From an uncultured Oscillospiraceae bacterium (GTDB taxonomy: Bacteria > Bacillota > Clostridia > Oscillospirales > Oscillospiraceae), in the NCBI GenBank assembly GCA_944385705.1, contig CALWYF010000007.1, positions 1 through 55,184 of the forward strand: a stretch of 55,184 nt of DNA, in the 5' to 3' direction. A model generated the notes under the pieces. The model had not been told where the DNA came from, ran no database searches, and was given only the letters and a program-made list of their open reading frames with translations. Positions within the stretch are counted from its first letter, which is position 1, and every line of letters starts with the position of its first letter. Position numbers and translations under genes: made by a program. Below are positions 24,618 to 33,709 of the stretch, in pieces.

Positions 24618-27056
24618 TCAGGCCAGAGGTGCCAAGCCGTCTTCCTCATAGATAGGCGCCAAGCTGTCTGCGGACATGACTGACGTGGCCTCCGTGGCAT
24701 TCTTCTCGATCAGGACTTTGATCTTTGCGTTGGCTCCGGGCATCTCTATCCAGTTCTGTCCATCAGGCAGGCGCTTACCGTCCAGTTCAATACCGACTAT
24801 CTTGTAGTCGTTTCTGTACTCGGACAGGAGCTGAACGGTTACCTGAGTACCGGTGGGCACGGTCAAAGTCTGTCCGGCGGAAGTGACCTTTGTGGCCTGT
24901 CCGTTGACTACCAGTTCAAAGAAGCCGATCCAGTTGTTCTCCACCGTCAGGGTATTGTCCTTGCGGGTGTACTCCACTTTCACTTCGATGCTGCCGCTGC
25001 CGTCAGTGGTAAAGCTGCTTCCGGTCACCTGCTGACCGTTCACACTTATGATCACATTGTAGCCGGTCTTGAGCACCTGTGTCTCCAGACTGTAGTTGGA
25101 CCAGGTCTGTACGTTGCTGCCGCTGTTGACCACGTTGCCGTTGCTGTCTCTCACGGTGACAGTGGCAATGGAGGCGTCAGTATTGTTGATGGTGAGCACG
25201 GTGGCCCGGGTTCTGAACACAGGAGTCACGGTGACATCTGCGGAAGGCATGGTGAAGGTGGCCTTTCCGTCAGAGTCGGCCTTATAGGTGTGATCCTCGC
25301 CATTGTGATTCACTATGTAGTAGTCTATGGCGTAACCGGCATAAGGTACTGCGCTGAGAGTAACAGTGTTGCCGGGAGTTGCGTTGGTGGGATTGGCACT
25401 TGCAGTGCCGCCGGTGGCGCTGTTGCTAACGATTATGGAATACTTGGCAGCGCCGAAGGTTACGCTGACCGTAACATCGGATGCAGGCATCACGAAGCTG
25501 CTGTTGTCGATCACGGATATGCTCTGGCCGTTCTTGGCGGTCACGGTCACGGTATCCAGACCGTAGCCGTTGTAGGGCTTGGCCACGATGTCAACCATGG
25601 TTCCGGCAGCCGCACTGGTGACCTCGGCTCCCTTTACCTGGAGGGAGAAGTTGCCGTTGCCGTCGGTGCTCTTGGTAAAGCCGTAGGTATTCACGGACTT
25701 AAAGGTGACATATACCAAAACCTTCTCGCCGGGCATGGTAAAGGTGCTGCCGCTGCTGAGGCCGGCTGCTATAACCTTGCCGCTGAAGTTCTTAACGGTA
25801 ATGTCGGACAGGGTGTAGCCGGAGCTGGGCGTGGCGGTGACCTTAACGGTTGCGCCCTTGACTGCGTGGGTCACGGGAACATTGTTTACGGTGCAGGAGA
25901 GGGTGCCGCTGCCGGTAACTGCCGGTCCTACCAGATAGCCGGTGCCGAAAGTGGCTTCCACTCTCACATTGCACTCAGGCATGGTGAAGGTACCGTTGGA
26001 CACGGGCAGGACAGCGGAGTTATCCGCATATACCACTCTGATGTTCTCCAGGGTCTTGTTAGCCTCGGGGTTGGATTTGATGGTAACGGTGCTGCCTGCG
26101 GATGCCGCAGTGACAGCCTTGCCGCCCACGGTAAAGCTCACGGAGCCGCCGCCGCTGGAGCTGGAGCTGATGGTGTAGGTCTTGGTGGAGCCGCCGGTGC
26201 TGCCGCCAGTGGAACCGCCGGTGCTGCCGCCAGTGGAGCCGCCGGTGCTACCGCCGGTGCTGCCGCCGGTGGAACCTCCAGTGCTGCCGCCAATGTCGCC
26301 AGCTGTGATAACAGTGGGCACGGGCACCAGCATAGTGGTGTTGTATTTAATAAAGTTAAAATTCACACTGGGGTTGAGAGCCTGCATCAGGCTGGCGTTG
26401 GAGGTATAGCTTATGCCGTAGTTCTGGCAGATGCCGTAGGTGGTCTCGCCCTGAGCTACCTTGTGGGCGATAACCGCATAGCAGCTGATGCCTGCGGCTG
26501 GCTTGACGGCGGTGGGCAGAAGCAGGGTCTTGCCTGCGGCCACCTTATTCCAGGAAGAGATGTTGTTTATCTTCATTATCTGGCTGGAATAGGTGTTGAA
26601 GCTGATACCCAGAGTGTTGCAAACGCCCACAACGGTCTCGCCCCTCTGGATGGTGTAGGGGATGAGCCAGTAGGCCACGTTGCCGCTGACATTTCCGGTA
26701 GAGCCGGAGCTGCTGCCGGTATTCACCACGGTGCCGCTGCCGGTGCTGCCGCTTATGTAGGAGGAGGCTATCTTAGCCGCATCCTCGTTGGTGGCGGGCA
26801 GCTTTATCACCTGGCCCACGTACAGCTTTCTGTACTGAGCTTCGCTGGTAAAGTTGTTCAGCTTATTTATGGCTGTCTGACAGGTGTAGAAGTTCAGACC
26901 CATATTGTTGCATATCTGAAGCAGCGTGTCGCCCTTGGCCATGGTATACTGCACCGTGCTGTAGTCACCGTCGGCATAGGCGCTCAGGGAAGTGCCCCCG
27001 AACAGGGACGCTACCAGAAGAACTGCCAGAAGCATACTGATGAACCTTTTTTTCAT
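24618..27056 (-). CDS. Secreted LysM protein with InlB-like beta-repeats
   Basis: An 812-residue protein. The signal peptide is about 1-28 (AYA end). Three LysM domains at about 37-86, 133-181 and 198-246 would bind peptidoglycan. Eight GGST units (256-287) form a flexible spacer. Then come four domains of about 80 residues like the Flg_new_2/InlB B-repeat family, each ending in a motif such as 'FTMPECNVRVEATF' or 'FTMPSADVTVTPVF', and a final beta-rich region. No catalytic domain and no sortase motif are seen. It is probably a cell-wall-bound surface or spore protein that presents the repeats. GGGGGAG lies seven bases before the ATG. Confidence 0.85.
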   Translation of the reverse strand: MKKRFISMLLAVLLVASLFGGTSLSAYADGDYSTVQYTMAKGDTLLQICNNMGLNFYTCQTAINKLNNFTSEAQYRKLYVGQVIKLPATNEDAAKIASSYISGSTGSGTVVNTGSSSGSTGNVSGNVAYWLIPYTIQRGETVVGVCNTLGISFNTYSSQIMKINNISSWNKVAAGKTLLLPTAVKPAAGISCYAVIAHKVAQGETTYGICQNYGISYTSNASLMQALNPSVNFNFIKYNTTMLVPVPTVITAGDIGGSTGGSTGGSTGGSTGGSTGGSTGGSTGGSTGGSTKTYTISSSSSGGGSVSFTVGGKAVTAASAGSTVTIKSNPEANKTLENIRVVYADNSAVLPVSNGTFTMPECNVRVEATFGTGYLVGPAVTGSGTLSCTVNNVPVTHAVKGATVKVTATPSSGYTLSDITVKNFSGKVIAAGLSSGSTFTMPGEKVLVYVTFKSVNTYGFTKSTDGNGNFSLQVKGAEVTSAAAGTMVDIVAKPYNGYGLDTVTVTAKNGQSISVIDNSSFVMPASDVTVSVTFGAAKYSIIVSNSATGGTASANPTNATPGNTVTLSAVPYAGYAIDYYIVNHNGEDHTYKADSDGKATFTMPSADVTVTPVFRTRATVLTINNTDASIATVTVRDSNGNVVNSGSNVQTWSNYSLETQVLKTGYNVIISVNGQQVTGSSFTTDGSGSIEVKVEYTRKDNTLTVENNWIGFFELVVNGQATKVTSAGQTLTVPTGTQVTVQLLSEYRNDYKIVGIELDGKRLPDGQNWIEMPGANAKIKVLIEKNATEATSVMSADSLAPIYEEDGLAPLA
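26196..26291 (-). repeat. 12-base tandem repeat encoding GGST units
   Basis: Eight consecutive 12-base units in the LysM gene, differing only at synonymous positions. Unit number can change by slippage or recombination without a frameshift, so the spacer length may vary among strains. Confidence 0.85.
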
Positions 27057-27426
27057 AGATTGCTCCCCCTAACTTACCCTCTCTGGGTAAAATAAATTAC
27101 TGACTGGCGAAAAAAGTTTTTCATCAAATTTCAGCATTGTTACGATTCGCCTATAATATTACAACAGCTGTCACCAAATTGCAAGACCTATTTGGGAAAA
27201 AATTTCAAATTATTTCAAATTGCTACAATCAATTATGTCGCCCTGGGCTGAAGTCCTTGCGTGCCAAGGCTTTCAGGAATTCAGGCAAAATCTTAAAAAA
27301 TATTAAGCGGGCCATAATATGGGTAAAATTGCTTATGTTTACCAGCTTTTTCCCCCAAGGCTTGTCCTTTCGGAGATACCTTGATGTATATAGGACGGCG
27401 TCCACCTGAAGAAAGTTCCTGTTTTT
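27057..27426. other. AT-rich gene-free region upstream of the LysM gene
   Basis: 370 bases without a credible gene, far richer in A and T than its surroundings. It should hold the LysM promoter; TTGCAA and TAATAT at 17-base spacing near 27150-27180 on the minus strand are only a weak match. I looked for a c-di-AMP or c-di-GMP riboswitch, since these often precede cell-wall genes, and recognised none. Confidence 0.4.
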
Positions 27427-29136
27427 TCAGAATTTTTTCACGGAATCCAGAACCGACTCCAGGCAAGCAAGGGCAGAAACTATCCTGTCCTGGGAGAAGG
27501 GGCTTTCCAGCCGGGCCTCTTCCACCGTCGGCATCAGGCTATCGTAAGTTCTGGGGAGCATACGGCTGAAGGTTTCCAGCCCCTGGCCCGGCTGTTCCAG
27601 TTCAAGGGCGAAGATCTGCATGGCTATATCGTTGGTAACAGGATAGCTGATCACATAAAAGGGAGATTCAAAAAGATGGCTTATATCTATCCATCCCCAG
27701 CTCTGTTCTTCCGTTGTTCCGTCACAGAGGCCATAGTCCATACATATCTCCAGATAGAGCCGGTTGATGTTATCCGTGTTCAGCTGCTGGTCTGGCAGAC
27801 TGAAGACCCGGCTCTCGAACTCGGCAATGGCAGCCTGGCCCACGTAAAGTTCCAGGGTATTCAGGACCTTGTAGAACAGCAGCTCCTCCGCCTCCTCTTC
27901 CTCCATGGTCCCGTCCAGATAGAACAGGGTCAGATACTCCATGGACTGGGAAAAACACTCGGCCAGGTCGGTGGTCTCATAGGCATTGTAATTGATATAG
28001 GCATCGGTAAAGTGGCCGAACTCATGGGCAAAGGAGAGCACATCGCTTTGGTCACCATAGGGAGACAGGAAGAGGAAGGGGGCCTCATAGTCGCTGAGAT
28101 AGGCCTGGAAAGAGATACTGGCCTTATTGGGCCGCAGCTCCACGTCGAAGAGGCGGTGCTCGGCCATGAAGCTGAAGCTACCCTCTATCTCCTCCCCCAT
28201 ATTTTCGGCTGCTCCGGCCAGTATATCCAGCAATTCCTCCTGGGGCATATACTCCCAATATATATAGCTGTAGGCCTGGCTGTCCATGAGCTGCTCATAG
28301 AGAGGGACCATATACTCCTTTATATCATCAAGATATTCCCGGGCCTGCTGGGGGCTGTAGTCCCGCTCATAGACCACGGCGTATTCCATCTGCTCATAGC
28401 TGTCGTAGCCCAGCAGCTGCGCCTGCTGGCGTCTGATGCTCACCAGCTGGGCATAGATATCCCCCAGCAGCTGGTCGTACTGCTCATAGTAGGCCCGTAT
28501 AAGTCTATAGGCCTCTTCCTCACTGGCAGCGGCCAGGCTCTCCTGATAGTTCAGGCTCTGCCCGTCCAGCTCTATATAGGGCTGGGCGATAAGACTGCGG
28601 TAGCTGTTGATGAGCTCATTCTCTCTGCGATACAGCTCGTAAATCTCCTCCGGCTGGTCCTGGGCCTCTTCTCCCCCGTATTGGTCCATGAAGCCGTCCC
28701 AGAAAAAGAAAGTCTCCATCAGTGGGGCATACATGGACCGGGCGCAGCTGAGGTACATCTCGTCCATCAGCTGCTGTACCCGGGGACGGTTTTCCAGGCA
28801 CCAGGCATACTCTTCCCTGTAAAAGCTGTCGCTCAGGTCCTGACAGCTTCTTATATCCGCCAGACTGAGCATTGTGTCGTAATTATAATAGCAGTCATAA
28901 CAGCTCTCTATCTGTTTCCTCAGAGTAGAGGGCAGAGATAACTTTTCCAGGCTCTCCTGAAGCCGGGCCACGGCCTGCTCCATCTGAGGGATATCCGGCC
29001 TGCTGTATTCTATCTCCTCAAAAGTCTCCCCGGCCTCCAGACCCGCCGGAGCCTCCTGAGCCATGGGGGCGCAGCCCGCCAGCAGCAGGGATACTGCCAG
29101 CAGCAGCGCCAGAATTTTTGCAAATTTTTTCTCCAT
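27427..29136 (-). CDS. M3 family oligopeptidase, lipoprotein
   Basis: A 569-residue protein. The lipobox LLAGC puts the lipidated Cys at 22, so it is anchored outside the membrane. The zinc site is HEFGH (371-375) with 'TDLAECFSQSMEYL' (Glu about 400) as third ligand, the M3/PepF pattern. PepF enzymes are usually cytoplasmic, so a surface form suggests extracellular peptide trimming. Acidic, Tyr- and Gln-rich sequence fills the N-terminal half. It stands alone. The start at 29136 gives a classical signal peptide; the ribosome-binding site (GAGGT) is seven bases upstream. Confidence 0.85.
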   Translation of the reverse strand: MEKKFAKILALLLAVSLLLAGCAPMAQEAPAGLEAGETFEEIEYSRPDIPQMEQAVARLQESLEKLSLPSTLRKQIESCYDCYYNYDTMLSLADIRSCQDLSDSFYREEYAWCLENRPRVQQLMDEMYLSCARSMYAPLMETFFFWDGFMDQYGGEEAQDQPEEIYELYRRENELINSYRSLIAQPYIELDGQSLNYQESLAAASEEEAYRLIRAYYEQYDQLLGDIYAQLVSIRRQQAQLLGYDSYEQMEYAVVYERDYSPQQAREYLDDIKEYMVPLYEQLMDSQAYSYIYWEYMPQEELLDILAGAAENMGEEIEGSFSFMAEHRLFDVELRPNKASISFQAYLSDYEAPFLFLSPYGDQSDVLSFAHEFGHFTDAYINYNAYETTDLAECFSQSMEYLTLFYLDGTMEEEEAEELLFYKVLNTLELYVGQAAIAEFESRVFSLPDQQLNTDNINRLYLEICMDYGLCDGTTEEQSWGWIDISHLFESPFYVISYPVTNDIAMQIFALELEQPGQGLETFSRMLPRTYDSLMPTVEEARLESPFSQDRIVSALACLESVLDSVKKF

Positions 29137-29329
29137 AAAACTTTACCTCAGCCCTGTTGCGGCCCCTTGAGCAACCGGCAATCTTTTCCCTTCGGGGCTA
29201 TTCATGCCTCGCCCCCATTTTATCTTTCTGTCTCTATATAATATCCTGAAAAACCGCCTCTGCACAGCTCCCAATGTCTCTTTGTTGATATTATATGATA
29301 AAAGCGGCGTGAAGAAAGAAATATTTGGC

Positions 29330-29358
29330 TTGAAATTGTAAATCTTCTACAATATAAT
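29330..29358 (+). promoter_or_regulatory. Promoter of the pyrophosphatase gene
   Basis: TTGAAA (29330-29335), a 17-base spacer, and TATAAT (29353-29358), about 30 bases before the ATG. Confidence 0.75.
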
Positions 29359-29389
29359 CAAAGCAGCAAAGAGCATCGGAGGATCATTG

Positions 29390-31003
29390 ATGAACGAGAT
29401 ATATGTGACCGGGCACCGCAACCCGGATACGGACTCTATTGTGGCCGCAATGGCCTATGCCAATTTGCGCAAATCCCTGGGCGACCGGGAATATACCGCT
29501 GTGCGCATCGGCTCTGTAAACGATGAGACTTTGAATATGCTCCAACGTTTTGGTTTTGAACCTCCCAGATATGTGAAGAACATGCGCACCCAGGTCTGCG
29601 ACCTGGACTTTGACCACCCCCCGGAGCTGCACCGCTCCGTACCGCTGGAGCTGGCCTGGCAGTCCATGCGCAATGGAGAGGTTGCAACCATCCCTATCCT
29701 CAACGATGACGGGACTTTGTACGGCATCCTCTCCGCCGGGGATGTTGCCTCCTATGACCTGCGCACCGTATATGAGAATCGGGTAGACCAGCTCCCCCTG
29801 TTCAACCTTATCAGCGTGCTGGAAGGCAATCTGGTAAATGAATTTGCCGATACTTCCAATTCCATTTCCGGAAAGGTGCAGATAGCCGTGCCCAACAGCT
29901 TTTCAGACAGCACGGCGCTCTCTCCCGACAGCATACTTATCTGCGGAACCCAGCCGGAGGTGATAAAGGCCGCCTTGGAAGCCCGGGTCTCCTGCCTGAT
30001 AATCTGCCAGTCGGACATAGACCCGGAACTGGAGAACAGCAACGGGCATACCTGCATAATCTCCACGCCGCTGGATGCCCGGCAAGCAGCCAGGCTCATT
30101 TACCAGGCCGTGCCGGTGATGCGCCTTTGCCATACCGAAGGCATAGTCACCTTCCACCTCAGCGACTATCTGGATGACGTAAAGGAAACTCTGCTCTCCA
30201 GCCGCTACCGCTGCTATCCCGTTCTGGATGAGGATGAAAAAGTGGTGGGCACCCTGTCCCGCTTCCATCTGCTGCGTCCCCGGCGCAAGCGGGTGGTCCT
30301 GGTGGATCACAATGAGGCGGCCCAGTCCGTCTCCGGTCTGGACCAGGTGGAGATACTGGAGATAATAGACCACCACCGTCTGGCAGATATCCAGACCCGT
30401 CAGCCAATTTCCGTGCGCAACGAACCTGTTGGCAGCACCAACACCATCATAACCGCCATGTACCAGGAGCACGGGGTCATGCCCTCCCCGGCCATGGCCG
30501 GGCTTATGGCCGCCGCCATATTGTCGGACACCGTCATGTTCAAGTCCCCCACCTGCACCAAGAAAGACAAGGCCATGGCCGAGCGCCTGGCACGGATAGC
30601 CAATATCTCCCTGAAGGAGCTGGGCAAGGAGCTTTTCTCCGCTTCCGCCGCCGAGGACCGCAGCGCCGAGGAGCTGTTCATGACCGATTACAAGCAATTC
30701 CATATTTCAGAAAAGGACATTGGGGTCAGTCAGATAACCTGCATAGACTCCGCCCGTCTCATGGACCGTCGGGAGGAGTTTATGGAGACTATGAACTCCC
30801 TGCGGGAAAAGTACGGTTACGATATTGTCATCCTTATGATAACCGACGTGCTCCAGGAAGGCTCCCACATCCTTTACTCCGGCAGCGACGATATAATCCA
30901 GCAGGCCTTCAACGTCCAGCCTAAGGATAACCACATCTTCCTGCCCAAGGTCATGAGCCGGAAGAAGCAGATAATCCCTATGCTTACTGCGCTCTGGGGA
31001 TGA
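29390..31003 (+). CDS. ppaC: Family II (Mn-dependent) inorganic pyrophosphatase with CBS/DRTGG insert
   Basis: A 537-residue protein from ATG 29390 (GGAGG seven bases upstream); a TTG one codon earlier is out-competed. The DHH domain has 'GHRNPDTDSIVAAMAYANLR' and 'ILEIIDHHRLADI'. The DHHA2 domain is at the C-terminus ('VMSRKKQIIPML'). Between about residues 68 and 300 is an insert with two CBS motifs ('EVATIPILNDDGTLYGILSA' and 'RYRCYPVLDEDEKVVGTLSR') around a DRTGG-like part. In clostridial homologues this insert binds AMP/ADP (inhibitors) and ATP or diadenosine polyphosphates (activators). The enzyme hydrolyses PPi to phosphate in the cytoplasm. It stands alone. Confidence 0.9.
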   Translation: MNEIYVTGHRNPDTDSIVAAMAYANLRKSLGDREYTAVRIGSVNDETLNMLQRFGFEPPRYVKNMRTQVCDLDFDHPPELHRSVPLELAWQSMRNGEVATIPILNDDGTLYGILSAGDVASYDLRTVYENRVDQLPLFNLISVLEGNLVNEFADTSNSISGKVQIAVPNSFSDSTALSPDSILICGTQPEVIKAALEARVSCLIICQSDIDPELENSNGHTCIISTPLDARQAARLIYQAVPVMRLCHTEGIVTFHLSDYLDDVKETLLSSRYRCYPVLDEDEKVVGTLSRFHLLRPRRKRVVLVDHNEAAQSVSGLDQVEILEIIDHHRLADIQTRQPISVRNEPVGSTNTIITAMYQEHGVMPSPAMAGLMAAAILSDTVMFKSPTCTKKDKAMAERLARIANISLKELGKELFSASAAEDRSAEELFMTDYKQFHISEKDIGVSQITCIDSARLMDRREEFMETMNSLREKYGYDIVILMITDVLQEGSHILYSGSDDIIQQAFNVQPKDNHIFLPKVMSRKKQIIPMLTALWG

Positions 31004-31200
31004 CGTCGGAACAAACTACATATCCTTCGCAGCGGCGGGAACTCCCTTGGAGCTCCCGCCACTTCTCATCCATTCCGTTGTTCCTCCTTTCCAAACCGAA
31101 CCCGTGCTATGCACTGGGCTTCGGTTTGGGGTTTACGAGGGAATGGAGCAAAGTCCCCTCTGCTCCGTTTCCGGCGCCAGGCTCCACCTTCCTTGACAAA
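31004..31200. other. Palindrome-rich intergenic block
   Basis: About 200 bases between convergent ppaC and the glucanotransferase gene. Inverted repeats include gcgggaactccc with gggagctcccgc (about 31036-31060) and aaccgaaccc with gggcttcggtt (about 31096-31127). No gene is credible. It resembles a dispersed intergenic element, but only one copy is in the window, so I cannot prove that. Confidence 0.4.
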
Positions 31201-31239
31201 ACAGAAAGCCGTATCCCAGTATGGGATACGGCTTTCTGT
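31201..31239. terminator. Bidirectional terminator between ppaC and the glucanotransferase gene
   Basis: A perfect 18-base-pair stem (31201-31218 with 31222-31239), loop of three, with A-run before and T-run after, so it can stop both convergent genes. Confidence 0.85.
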
Positions 31240-31255
31240 TTTATGGCTTTCTGTT

Positions 31256-32839
31256 TTATTTATGGACCTTCTCGGGTTCTTTCTCATGGTCGGCAGCTGC
31301 TGCTTTTTTCTTTTCTTTCTCCTTTTCCACCAGGTACCGGGGCTTCATGTCCGTGCGCCTGAAGGTCCAGGTATACTCCAGCAGCTTTTCCGCCAGCCCG
31401 CCGCTGAGGGAGCCGGGGAGCATGCGCCACTGCCAGTTTCCTGAGGAGGTGCCGGGGGTGTTCATGCGGCAGCCTGCGGGCAGCTCCAGCACATCCTGCA
31501 TCTGCACCACAAAGAGATTGGAAGCGGTGGCCATGCCGGTGCGTATAAGGCCCCAGCTCCAGCCCTCGTCCTGGGTGATGTGCATATAACGCCGGGCAAA
31601 GTCCAGGTTATCCTCGTCCGTGGTCTCCAGCCAGCCGGCCACGGTGTCGTTGTCATGGGTGCCCATATAGCACACGCTGTCCTTGTCACAGCGGTGGGGC
31701 AGATAATCCGACTCTCCGTGGGCGTCAAAGGCAAATTCCAGTATCTTCATCCCCGGGAAGCCGGAGTCCTCCACCAGTTTCCTCACGCTGGGGGTGATAT
31801 AGCCCAGGTCCTCGGCTATGAAGCTCAGGTCATGGAACCAGGAGCCCAGCACCCCCACCAGGCCCATGCCGGGGCCGGGGCGCCATTTTCCGTTTTTGGC
31901 GGTCTGCTCGCCGCCGGGAACAGCCCAGTAGCTGTCGAAGCCCCGGAAGTGGTCTATGCGTATCACGTCGTAGAGCTTTTTGGCCCCGTCGATACGGCGT
32001 ATCCACCAGCCGTAGCCGTCACTGCGCATCTTGTCCCAGTTATACAGAGGGTTGCCCCAGAGCTGTCCGTCCGCCGTGAAGGCATCGGGGGGCACTCCGG
32101 CCACCTCCGTGGGCACGTTCTCCCCGTTCAGCATGAAGTACTGGGGATCGCTCCACACGTCGGCGGAGTCCATTGCCACGTATATGGGGATATCCCCTAT
32201 GAACTGTATCCCCTGCTTTTTGGCGTAGGAGCGGAGCTTTTCCCACTGTTTGAAGAAGAGGTACTGCATGAAGACGTAGAAGTCTATCTCCTCTTTCAGC
32301 TCCCGGGAGTATCTCTCCACGGCATCGTGGCGGTGGAGGCGTATGCCCTCATCCTTCCACTCCGTCCAGCTTGCCATATTGAACTTTGCTTTCACCGCCA
32401 TGAACAGGGCGTAATTCTCCAGCCAGGCCCCATTCTCCCGGCGGAAGGCCTCCACCTGAGCTTTCAGGGGCTCCCGCCCCCTTTGGAAGGCCAGGCGCAG
32501 GACTTTGAAGCGGTTCTGGAATATACAGCCGAAATCCACTCTGGCGGGGTCGGAACCCCAGTCCAGGCCCTGCAGCTCCTCTTTTTTCAGCAGTCCGTCC
32601 TCAATGAGTATATCCAGGTCTATGAAATAGGGGTTGCCCGCAAAGCTGGAAAAGGAGGAATAGGGGCTGTCGCCGTAGCTGGTGGGGCCCAGGGGCAGGA
32701 GCTGCCAGTATTTCTGACCGGCGGCCTTCAGGAAATCTATGAAGTCATAGGCGCATTTGCCCATGCTGCCTATGCCGTAGTTGGAGGGCAGGGAGCTCAT
32801 GTGCATGAGTATTCCGCTGCTGCGTTTCAGTTCTTTCAT
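31256..32839 (-). CDS. malQ: 4-alpha-glucanotransferase
   Basis: A 527-residue GH77 enzyme of the cytoplasm: 'SSLPSNYGIGSMGKCAYDF', 'LLPLGPTSYGDSPYSSFS', 'DIPIYVAMDSADVWSDP', the nucleophile region 'RIDHFRGFDSYW', the acid/base region 'FIAEDLGYITP' and 'MGTHDNDTVAGW'. It moves alpha-1,4-glucan segments between chains, releasing glucose from maltodextrins. The length is normal. It is the last gene of an operon with sugar-transport genes, which suggests that these import maltodextrin or a similar glucan. Confidence 0.95.
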   Translation of the reverse strand: MKELKRSSGILMHMSSLPSNYGIGSMGKCAYDFIDFLKAAGQKYWQLLPLGPTSYGDSPYSSFSSFAGNPYFIDLDILIEDGLLKKEELQGLDWGSDPARVDFGCIFQNRFKVLRLAFQRGREPLKAQVEAFRRENGAWLENYALFMAVKAKFNMASWTEWKDEGIRLHRHDAVERYSRELKEEIDFYVFMQYLFFKQWEKLRSYAKKQGIQFIGDIPIYVAMDSADVWSDPQYFMLNGENVPTEVAGVPPDAFTADGQLWGNPLYNWDKMRSDGYGWWIRRIDGAKKLYDVIRIDHFRGFDSYWAVPGGEQTAKNGKWRPGPGMGLVGVLGSWFHDLSFIAEDLGYITPSVRKLVEDSGFPGMKILEFAFDAHGESDYLPHRCDKDSVCYMGTHDNDTVAGWLETTDEDNLDFARRYMHITQDEGWSWGLIRTGMATASNLFVVQMQDVLELPAGCRMNTPGTSSGNWQWRMLPGSLSGGLAEKLLEYTWTFRRTDMKPRYLVEKEKEKKKAAAADHEKEPEKVHK

Positions 32840-32866
32840 AATCCCTTTTCTCTTTCAAATAAATCC

Positions 32867-33709
32867 TCAGCCTTTGACGGCGCCTGCGGCCACGCCCTTG
32901 ATGATATGCTTCTGGCCCAGGATATATACGATGATTATGGGCACAATGGTGAGCACTATGCTGGCCATCATGGGCCCCATCTCCACCCGGCCGTAGCTGC
33001 CCCGGAAATACTGGATAAGTATGGGGATGGTGGTGTATTTCTTTCTGTCCAGAACCAGGTAGGGCAGCAGGTAGTCGTTCCAGACCCACATGGTCTCCAG
33101 TATGCCCACGGACACCATGGTGGGCTTGAGGATGGGGAAGACCACGGAGAAGAAGGTGCGGATCGGGCCGCAGCCGTCTATCATGGCGGCCTCTTCTATC
33201 TCAATTGGTATGGACTTCATAAAGCCCGCAAACATGAACACCGCAAGCCCGGCGCCGAAGCCCAGGTAGATTATACAGATATTATAAGGGCTGGTAAAGC
33301 CAAGGCGGTCAGCCAGGGATGAAAGTGTGAACATGAGCATCTGGAAGGGCACCACCATGGAGAACACGAACAGATAGTAGCAGGCCTTTGAGACCCAGCT
33401 GTTCACTCTGGTGATAAACCAGGCGCACATGGAGCAGAACACCAGGATAAGGGCCACGGAGGTGACGGTTATCACCAGGCTGTACCAGAAAGCGGAGAGG
33501 AAGCCCTGGGTTCCAATGGCGTTTTTGAAGTTATCGAATCCTGCAAAGGCATCGGCCGTGGGCAGCTGGAAGGCAGAGTCGGTGGTGATGGAACGTTCCT
33601 GCTTCAGAGAGTTCATCAGCACCATGAACACCGGGTAGACCCAGGCCAGACTCAGCACCGTAAAGACGGCGGTGAGGATACCGCTCACCACTTTATTCCT
33701 CTTTTTCAT
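32867..33709 (-). CDS. Sugar ABC transporter permease (MalG-like)
   Basis: A 280-residue protein with six membrane helices and the EAA loop 'EIEEAAMIDGCGPIRTFFSV' near residue 190, which docks the ATPase. Carbohydrate uptake family 1 type. Its start shares base 33709 with the stop of the previous permease gene, so the two are coupled. No ATPase gene is in the cluster; a shared MsmK-type ATPase elsewhere would be needed. Confidence 0.9.
   Translation of the reverse strand: MKKRNKVVSGILTAVFTVLSLAWVYPVFMVLMNSLKQERSITTDSAFQLPTADAFAGFDNFKNAIGTQGFLSAFWYSLVITVTSVALILVFCSMCAWFITRVNSWVSKACYYLFVFSMVVPFQMLMFTLSSLADRLGFTSPYNICIIYLGFGAGLAVFMFAGFMKSIPIEIEEAAMIDGCGPIRTFFSVVFPILKPTMVSVGILETMWVWNDYLLPYLVLDRKKYTTIPILIQYFRGSYGRVEMGPMMASIVLTIVPIIIVYILGQKHIIKGVAAGAVKG

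Noticed and set aside
26196..26291. Possible CRISPR-like array
   Set aside because: The units are directly adjacent 12-base coding repeats without spacers. No CRISPR array or cas gene is seen anywhere in the window.
25290..27095. 600-codon frame opposite the LysM protein gene, rich in Gly/Ala
   Set aside because: Antisense image of Thr/Gly/Ser-rich repeats; no signal or domain.
27057..27426. c-di-AMP (ydaO) or c-di-GMP riboswitch before the LysM gene
   Set aside because: The location fits, but I could not find the conserved core sequences of either class.
31580..33322. 580-codon frame opposite the glucanotransferase and permease genes
   Set aside because: Spans two real genes on the other strand; no ribosome-binding site.
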